Part shown: piece by piece, positions 56,397 to 64,000 of the stretch | Position numbering within the stretch: the first letter of the stretch is position 1 | Layout of the letters: every line of letters begins with the position of its first letter | DNA from: Centrapalus pauciflorus | Lineage: Eukaryota > Streptophyta > Magnoliopsida > Asterales > Asteraceae | Direction of reading: 5' to 3' | Assembly: GCA_020465985.1 (NCBI GenBank) | Contig: JAANYP010004863.1 | Coordinates: 1-64,000, forward strand | DNA: 64,000 bases | Position numbers and translations under genes: made by a program | The notes under the pieces: generated by a model | What the model saw: the letters and a program-made list of their open reading frames with translations, nothing else | Told to the model about the DNA's origin: nothing | The model's database searches: none

Positions 56397-57579
56397 GGGT
56401 AAATTACAATTTTCGTCCCCGTGATTATACACAAATTATGGTTATCGTCCTTTTAATGATTAAATTACGATTACAGTACTTGTAATTTGCAATTTATTAT
56501 GCATTTGGTCCCTTTGTCCAATATTTTTTTTAAAATGACGATTTTACCCTTTTATTTTTATTTCAGTTTTGGTCATTGATCAAATTATTTCTTTTATTTC
56601 ATTTTATTAATAGATTTTTATTCTTTTACTATTTATTTAATATATTTTCTATTCTTTTATTATATTGTCTAGTTATTACTATTAAAATTCAATTGAAATA
56701 AAAGGTTATTCAATATGTTTTATTTATTTATTTATTTGATATTATTATTAATAGTATTAATATTATTATTTTGTTATGATTTAAGTATTTTCATGACTAA
56801 GTAGTAATCAATGAAAATAACTTGTATATGACTTAATTTAATATGTTGTATTTTTGTTAATTATTGTTATAAATACTATTATTATCGTTCATACACATTA
56901 ATTTTAGATATACGTTGAACTATTTATATATTTATTTTTCTAAATGTATATTACTTTTCATTTATAAAAATTGAAACTATTTATGCATTTAATTTATTTA
57001 TCTATTCTCTTTATTATATGTTACATTCATATAAATACTTATATATTTAATAATTTTTTATTCAAATTAATTTAATTATTTTGTTTTTATCTTAACCAAA
57101 TATATAATCTAACGTGTTTTCTATTCTAATTTAATTATACCATAAAATTAATGGTCAGATAAACCTTATACATATAACTTAAGGAAACTCATAATTGTTG
57201 TAATTATAACTTAATGAAATATATAATTATTTCATAAAGTTAAAAAATTAAATTAATTTATACATATAAATATGTAAAGTTTACATATCTTGTTAATTTT
57301 AAACTATATTTTTTGTTTAACAAATAGTAAATATATTAAATAAATAGTAAAAAATAAAAAAGCTATTAATAAATTAAATAAAAAGAAATAATTTGATCAA
57401 GGACCAAAACTGAAATAATAATGAAAAGGCAAAATCGTCATTTTAAAAAAATTATTGGACAAAGGGACCAAAGACATTATAAATTGCCAACTATAGGTAC
57501 TGTAATCGTAATTTAATCATTAAAAGGACGATAACCATAATTTGGGTATAACCACAGGGACGAAAATTGTAATTTACCC
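56397..57579. mobile_element. Mutator-like foldback element, 1183 bp, TSD TAAACTAAA
   Basis: The ends are GGGTAAATTACAATTTTCG and its exact inverse. Similarity of the two arms extends well inward. The 9-bp TSD TAAACTAAA is perfect (56388-56396 and 57580-57588). Same family as 25621-27885. It sits at the start of the second B unit, so it came after the triplication. Confidence 0.95.
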
Positions 57580-57793
57580 TAAACTAAATTAATTAATTAG
57601 GGACCATATGTGAAATTAAAGTATAAGGGCAAAACTGAAATTTTAAAAGATTGAGTTTTTAGAGATTGAAAGCGTGACAAAATTTTAAAATATAGAAAAC
57701 CAATATAATTTTTTAAAGTTAGGGACGAATTCTGCAATTTGCTATAAACCACATGGACCATTTATGTAATGTACTCTGTATTTTATTTTAGTA

Positions 57794-58998
57794 CTAGTTT
57801 ATAACCCACGTATTACGTTGATATTTTTAATTAAATTTATTTATATAAAATCTATATGAGTAAAATAAAAACATACAAAAATAATAATTGTGTTTATTTT
57901 TTATTATTTATAGTTTAAAAAATAGAGTATATTTATCTTTTTTAAATATATTAAATTGTATTTATCTTTTATTTTTTATAAGTTGTCATTATATTTTTGG
58001 TGAACGTAGAGGTGACACGTGACATTTGATGTTTTCCTTTATTATACATAATAATAATAATTTCCACAACTAATTCAAAATTTTACATTTGGATCTAATT
58101 ATGATTATTATGGATAATAATGATAGATATTTATTTTAGGTAAACATTGATTTTAAATGTTAGAAGATCTAATTTATTACTAATTAATTAATGAAAAAAA
58201 TAAAGTCAAAATTTAATACAATTAAGTTAAGGTATTAAATTTGGAAAAAGAGGTGGAAAAATAAAATTTTTTTGTATTGTAGAAGTGACATATGACATGA
58301 ATTGTTTTGTTTTATTATAATATATAGGTTAATCAACCCATGTATTACATGAGTTGATTTAGAAAATACATATTTTTTTATATTTTAATAAATTATTATA
58401 AAATTTATATATAATTAAAGTAAAAAATTGAAAGCTAGTTAAATTAAAGATAAAAAACACTTAGTTGTTTGATATTAAATAAAAAAATATTATTATATTG
58501 TATTATTTAAACAGATAATATGTGTTTGCAAAAAATGTTTCTTTTAATTTTTATTAACTTTAAATATGAAATATCAATGTAAGAAATAAAAAACTTCAAT
58601 TATGTGAATGTGTATATATTTTGAAAATGATTAAATATAAAAATAGAATATCCAAAAATCAACAATCAAAATTTATCATATTCACAATTGAAGTTTTAGC
58701 AATAAAATTTTAAATCTTGTTAGCAAAAGAATTAACAAAAAATTTTAACTTTATTTACTACACTTCTACATTTAAATCCGAATTTTTACGTTTGAATTTA
58801 ACAATGATCATTAAGGATAATAATAACACATATTTATTTTAGGTAAATATTAATTTAATATTAATTCATTAATGAAAAAATTAAAATCAAAATTTAATGT
58901 AATTACGTTAAGGTAGTAAATTTGGAAAATGAATTAAAAAATGACATAGGTATAATTATTGATTTTAATTAAGGGTATAAGAGACATTTCATATACAA
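57794..58998 (-). mobile_element. Helitron-like block, minus strand, copy 2
   Basis: A close repeat of 55153-56358 with scattered substitutions and small indels. It ends at CTAG 57794 with the same hairpin. Confidence 0.65.
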
Positions 58999-59016
58999 TT
59001 ATAGATATACAAATAA

Positions 59017-59609
59017 TCTATATCTATTAATAAAAGAAAACGTCTAGTGACACGTGTCGCTTCCTCATCTGATCAAAATTTCATTTTCCCGCTCAATTTT
59101 CCATATATAATCTCCCTTAGTTAATTATGTAATTTATATTTAAAAATTAAGTAAAACTACAATCAACTATTACCTAATTTAACTCCAATAAATAAAAAAT
59201 AAATTTTTAAATGAAATTAATATCTTCCATATCTAACTTCTAATTTAGCTAAACATTATTTCGTACATTTAAAAGTTAAATAATATAGTTTTGCTAATGG
59301 AATGTTTTATAAATTCTTTTAATAAAACTATTAAAATTGTGTTTTATATAAACTAATTTTTTTTGAATTTTTATTAGGTAAATATAAATAAATCAAAAAA
59401 TAAAGAGTTTTATAACGATAACACATATTAACATTATTCATACTACAATAAAAAAAATTAATTATGTTCATAACGAAAAATAATAGTGTTTTTGTAACTT
59501 TTTCGGTAGAAAAATAAACATTTTAATATGTAATTTACATTTGTATAGATTTTAGCAAACAATTAATTTATAAATTAAACATCCACGTAATACGTGGGTT
59601 AATAACTAG
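59017..59609 (+). mobile_element. Non-autonomous Helitron, 593 bp
   Basis: It begins TCTATATCTATTAATAAAAG and ends with the hairpin CCACGTAATACGTGG (59583-59597), then ...AATAACTAG. It lies exactly between A and T (CAAATAA | TTATACATAA). The homologous unit at 56369-56390 lacks it and reads straight through, giving an empty site. TC start, CTAG end, a near-terminal hairpin and no TSD define a Helitron. No ORF. Confidence 0.92.
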
Positions 59610-59779
59610 TTATACATAAATAAACTAAATTAATTAATTAGGGACCATATGTGAAATTAAATTATAAGGGTAAAACTGAAATTTTAAAAGATTGAGTTTT
59701 TTAGGGATTGAAAGCGTGACAAAATTTCAAATTATGAACAACCAATATAATTTTTTAAAGTTAGGTTCGAAATCTATAA

Positions 59780-60769
59780 TCTATATCTATATCTATTAAT
59801 AAAGGAAAACAATTTGTGACACGTGTCACTTTCTCAGCTCTTCTAATTTGTGTTTTCCCGCTCATTTTGCCTAATATAACTCTTTCAATTAATTTACATA
59901 ATTGATTTTAAAGAAACTAATTGATTTTAAATAAAGTAAAAGATTACTCATATAATTAATTATTTAAATACTTCCTAATTTAACCTCTAATTTACCTAAA
60001 ATGTTTTTATCAAGAATTATATAATTGATTTATAAAATAAATTTTTTTTATTTTCAAACTTTAAATTAAATGTTACATGGTTTAATCTTAATTATAATTT
60101 ATAATTTATAAATAATAATAAGGGTTTATTATGAAAAAAACTAACATTTTTTCATGTTTTTTGCGTTTTCGTCCCTTCATGTTATTTTTTTACATAAAAG
60201 TTCTAAAGTTAATTTTTTTTCTTTTTGGTTTAGTGAAATCTGAAAATTAGAACCCGGTTTTTCAGTTTTAAAAAACCCGGTTCACAGATTATAATCGGGG
60301 TCTAATATCCGAGTTTCACTAAACTAAAAAGAAAAAATTAACTTGAGTTTTTTTATGGAAAAAAATAACATGTTGACTTTTTTCATAATAAACCCTAATA
60401 ATAAATGAATAATTTTACTTATTTCTCGTGATATCATGTGTCATCACAGCAATTTACACATGTCATATCATATTCCAGAATAATCTAATATAATAAGATT
60501 TAAAATCAATTCAAACCAAAAATTCATATTTAAATATTAGATAACCACAATATAATAGAAAGTTTAAAGATGATAAAAAAAACAAATTATTATTCATATA
60601 TATTTAAAATTCTAAAAAAATTATAATTTATGTCAAATAATAATATAATTGTTATATTTTTATGATAAAATTAATATTTTTATGTTTTAATTCTTAGCTT
60701 GTAGTATGTATTTAATATATAAACAACTATATATTAAAATATCAGCGTATTGCGCGGGTAACAAACTAG
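59780..60769 (+). mobile_element. Non-autonomous Helitron, 990 bp, with a nested MITE
   Basis: It begins TCTATATCTATATCTATTAA and ends GGTAACAAACTAG with a GC-rich pre-terminal motif (GCGTATTGCGCGGG). It is inserted between A and T in the third B unit (CTATAA | TTTGCTATAAACC); units one and two have the empty site (CTGCAATTTGC). A foldback MITE is nested at 60122-60395. No Rep/helicase ORF. Confidence 0.92.
60122..60395. mobile_element. Foldback MITE of Mutator type, 274 bp, TSD TAATAATAA
   Basis: It has GGGTTTATTATGAAAAAA inverted arms like 53035-53341. The exact 9-bp TSD TAATAATAA lies at 60113-60121 and 60396-60404. It is nested in the Helitron at 59780. Confidence 0.92.
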
Positions 60770-60830
60770 TTTGCTATAAACCACATGGACCATTTATGTA
60801 ATGTACTCTGTATTTTATTTTAGTATTCTT

Positions 60831-61304
60831 GATTAGTCGTCGTTCTAATTTAATACTTTTGTAGCACACGAAACCACATGAATTCATGTATTGCCAAAGT
60901 TTACAAGACGATTAACAAAGTACGTTGTTGCCTATGAAATCTAATTTAATTTCATTTTTAGTTTTTCTTAAAGTAAATCTTAATTCTTATAAATAGTTTG
61001 TTATAATTCTTATTATTCTAATTTTCTGTTATGGAACTCAAACTCCTGGCATGTAATTCAAGTTAACTGTGTAATTAATATCATATTGTGTTTTCAGTAA
61101 CTTTAGGAATATTATTATCTTTTAATACAAAATTGTACAACCACATTATGTTGTTGTTATCATCGAAAATTGATACAAGGCGTGTTTGGATTTGCCCCAG
61201 AATCTCTCTGTCACTGGAATCACTGGCCCCATATCCTGACCTGTACCCTGCTGACTGAAAAATTGCGTCAAGATATCGAGAAGATTCGACTTACGGACTT
61301 ACTC
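60831..61304. other. Intergenic sequence, no gene
   Basis: This is the original right flank of the foldback MULE. Near 61179 GGCGTGTTTGGATTTGCC resembles a MITE start without a partner in the window. Confidence 0.5.
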
Positions 61305-63492
61305 TGTAACGACCCAATTATTCAATATAATTGATAATTAATATTTGTTGTAATAAAATACAATGCAGAATATTAATTAATTTTATGGTATATAAATGAA
61401 TGATTGTGTAGAAATTATTATGAATATATATGTCTTGAATATAGAGGAAATAAAAAATGCAAATAATTCTTGGGGTTGGTTAGTAAATAAGAAAAAGTTA
61501 AGGAGTGGGAAGAAAAGAAGAAAAAAATATTTTTTCTTTGCTTCATATGTACGCATACACACACACACACTAGTGTGTGTTCTTCATTTTAAAGGTTTTC
61601 AAAAAGAGAGAGAAAAAGAAAGAGGTTTTAAAGAAGAAGAAGAAACAAAAATCAGATTTTGTTGGAGGCTTCTCACGAATTTGAAAGATCCAAGAGGTAC
61701 CAACACTTATTTGTAAATCTCTTACTCTTTTTCTCCCATTCATCTTCATTTGAAGAAGATGAGAAACCACAAATGGGTTTTATGGAGAACTCATAGAAAT
61801 GGTTAGATCTTGAAAAAAAAGATGAAATATGTTAGATACATCCTTTAAAAGTATATTATGTAAGATATAATGTGTTGTGGTAGGTTAATCTCAAAAACCC
61901 AAGTTTGAGTTCATATGAACTCTAGATAATCCAAAAGAATGAAAATGATGTTTTAGTGGTTAAAAGGGGTTTAAAACTGTATATATATATGGTTGGGAAT
62001 GATTCCCACCCGTTTGTAATAAATGTAGAAAAGTTTGGTATTTGTAGCATTAAATCCGTAAGGCAGATTGTGCAGACGTGCACTCGAATTCGGCGAGTTC
62101 CCTGGATAACTCGGCGAGTTGCCCTTGATTTTTGAAGGAAAATTCTCTAAGTGTGAATTTCGGATGGCCTTGGTTCGAGTTTCGGATCACCCGAATTTCG
62201 GATGACCGTGGTCCGAGTTTCGGATCACTTGAAATTCGGTAAGACTCGAATTTCGGGTGGGACAACTTGGCGAGTTGTACCTTTACTCGGAGAGTTGGGC
62301 CCAGTTTTGACCAGAAATTGTAATTTTAATTAGTCTTTGGGTATTTTGCCATAACAGTTTATGACATCAATTATGAAGAATAATTAAACCAAAAATAATT
62401 ATTGAGGTTTAATGTCGAAATTCATGAAGTCTTACGACTAATATATCCGGATCAAAGTTAAGAAATTATAAACTGTGAGACTTATAAATATTATATGATG
62501 AACCTATCTGTAGGGGTTTGATGGATTAAGTCACTTGGAGACTATTACTCATACTTTGACGATTATAACTCGGTACTGAGACCGAGAGCTTGTTGTACAC
62601 CACTGTGAGTTCTAGCATTAATGTATTTGTATGCATATCATGAATTATATGTTATTGTTTTCGTATCATTCTTGTCATCTACATGTTTTGCCATCGCATA
62701 CATTATCGTTGCTGTTTTTTTATCACTCGGTTGATAAGTTATTGATCATTCATTTGACCTCTCCGTCGAGACGGTAAGCCTGTGTGTGGTAACCTAGCGG
62801 AATCATAGTGGTAAGCCTGTGTGTGGTAACCATTATTTCCTATAAAACGATAAGCCTGTGGTCTGTGGTAATCGTATGACATCCATGTAAACTGCATATC
62901 GATAAGTCTGTGGTCCGTGGTAATCGAGCAGTAGATTGTACAACCGTTGTACGGTAAGTCTGAGCGTGCGGTAACCGCAATGTGGTAGCCTATGAGCCAT
63001 TAGTTGGCCCCTGAGATTGTTAGTTAGATTCATGGCATTGCATGACATCATTCATATATCGCATGATACTTTAATCCAGAAACTCACTAAACAACTTTGT
63101 TGTTGACCCGTTAGTTGATATTTCTTTTCAAGATCTGATAAGGGCAACGGCGTGGCCCAAATTGTTACTCACCGATTGGAGCACGGATTGGAGCTCCATA
63201 TTTTGTTGATGCGTGGGGTGGGAGTAGCAGACTTCTATTTTGGAATTACGCGAATCAGTTAATGATTATTAATTCGTTTGTAATTAAATTGATGATTCTA
63301 ACGATGTAACCCCAAATACATTATTCTGTGACTCCCGACACTCTGTTGCGTTGTATGCAAAGTGTTTGGAATCACGTTAATGATTATTAAAGTATCATAA
63401 AAGTTTTAATTTGACCCTATTTCCGCACATACTCTGTATAAATTATTGTATTATGGTATCGAAATACTCGTGTTAGTTGTATGAGTGTTTCA
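61305..63492 (+). repeat. 5' LTR of a second gypsy element, 2188 bp
   Basis: It starts TGTAACGACCC and ends GAGTGTTTCA three bases before a Met-tRNA primer-binding site. Length and ends fit a Tekay/Del-like chromovirus. It has TTTCGGAT(C/G)A blocks (62160-62260) like those in the LTRs at 42430 and 48171, and a hairpin series at 62773-62977. The partner LTR is outside the window. Confidence 0.85.
62773..62977 (+). repeat. Five hairpin repeats with covarying stems in the LTR
   Basis: The units at 62773, 62810, 62848, 62900 and 62952 read GGT/CGAT/CGGT - AAG(C/T)CTG...GTGGTAA or GCGGTAA - ACC/ATCG/ACCG. Outer stem pairs are TGGT/ACCA, ACGAT/ATCGT, TCGAT/ATCGA and CGGT/ACCG. Left and right arms change together while the inner AAG(C/T)CTG...GGTA is conserved. 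Confidence 0.75.
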
Positions 63493-63495
63493 ATT

Positions 63496-63507
63496 TGGTA
63501 TCAGAGT
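63496..63507 (+). other. Primer-binding site, initiator Met-tRNA type
   Basis: TGGTATCAGAGT follows the LTR by three bases. It fixes plus orientation for the second gypsy element. Confidence 0.88.
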
Positions 63508-63758
63508 CGTAGCTCATGAATTGAGTATAGTCGACGATACTCTACTCTGAGCAGGATTTCAGATGCTGGTATTGACACACCTAGGCGGCAATATTATAAC
63601 AATTACAATTGACCTTTGGCTTAGGATATGATAATATTGGGTAGACTTTTAAGGTTATAACTTTATGAAAGTATAATTATATATAGACATATAAATGTCA
63701 TGTGCACACTTGGGTGTGAAAAAGTGTTGAACCGGCCTGTAACTGTTTGTTGCAGACA

Positions 63759-64000
63759 ATGTCGGATAGCCAAGTCAAATCGTGTTCAACACTAGGAGGT
63801 AGAACATCCCAATGTTGGGGGAGGCAGAGACCAGTCTCAAGAATCTGAGGATGAATCCAGTTTTCGTACTGGTGGAGGGTCTAGAGAGTACCAGATGATG
63901 CAAATGATGACTCAGATGCTGGAGCAAAATCGCCAGCAGAATGAGTTAATGACGCAGTTACTTGCTTCCCAGAATGTGCAGGGAAAGAAAAATAATGCTG
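63759..64000 (+). pseudogene. Start of a gypsy gag, frameshifted, cut by the window end
   Basis: The ATG at 63759 begins MSDSQVKS and reaches a stop after 29 codons. A neighbouring frame, open from about 63806 to the window end, reads GGGRDQSQESEDESSFRTGG and then Met/Gln-rich helical sequence (MMQMMTQMLEQNRQQNEL). This resembles the gag start at 47968 (EQVLEMMQQLITQNNEQQN). At least one frameshift lies between 63775 and 63810. The rest is outside the window. Confidence 0.65.

Larger units (their letters stand above)
54911..60830. repeat. Triplicated block A-(B-H)2-B-C, unit about 1.45 kb
   Basis: B (54911-55152) is the right arm of the foldback MULE plus its TSD and flank. H (55153-56358) is Helitron-like. 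B-H recurs at 56359-58998 (with a MULE inserted) and B alone a third time at 58999-60830 (with two Helitrons inserted). The third B runs without H into unique flank (60831 on). Spacing agrees: 1448 bp per unit, plus 1192 bp for the MULE and its TSD in copy 2. Confidence 0.85.

Overview
This is plant nuclear DNA, almost certainly from an eudicot and possibly from Asteraceae or a relative. The family guess is an inference: it rests on the type of copia element with an extra ORF after pol and on the CACTA and hAT end sequences. The window is AT-rich, repeat-dense and gene-poor. I find one credible host gene, a two-exon peroxisomal-type acyl-activating enzyme on the minus strand (22743-24572). Nearly everything else is transposable elements in many layers. 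Exact target-site duplications (TSDs) allow most element borders to be called to the base.

Left third (1-18671). A decayed copia 3' region and its LTR (1-5849) abut a truncated SIRE-like Ty1/copia element (5850-18513). That element keeps part of protease, integrase, RT and RNase H, two extra downstream reading frames and a 3' LTR. Its integrase is split by a young non-autonomous copia derivative (6529-11898; 396-bp LTRs with 3 differences; TSD GTTAA). The derivative has lost pol but carries a 21-bp minisatellite, a gag-like coiled-coil ORF and a row of hairpins with covarying stems. The copia element lies inside a CACTA transposon whose right end is at 18671.

Middle (18672-42350). Present here are hAT elements with 8-bp TSDs, three CACTA elements (two with internal deletions) and the acyl-activating gene, whose 3' flank holds a 185-bp CACTA MITE. 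There is also a decayed hAT transposase cut by a hAT MITE, a foldback Mutator-like element, and a cluster of Micron-like elements embedded in (TA)n tracts. A 2.6-kb CACTA element lies at 37966-40563.

Right third (42351-64000). A recently inserted Ty3/gypsy chromovirus (42430-50481, minus strand, TSD GAATA) has gag but lacks most of pol. It is followed by a G-free low-complexity tract and a double-ended TIR element. Next come foldback MULEs with 9-bp TSDs and a triplicated block, later hit by one MULE and two Helitrons that left readable empty sites. The window ends with the 5' LTR, primer-binding site and start of a broken gag of a second gypsy element on the plus strand.

The genes do not form a pathway. 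The history is successive insertion, truncation and local duplication around one metabolic gene. The most unusual signals are two independent series of short hairpins with compensatory stem changes (9314-9524 and 62773-62977), the serial AGGGGGAG motifs in the copia elements, and an A-(B-H)2-B-C repeat architecture at 54911-60830.
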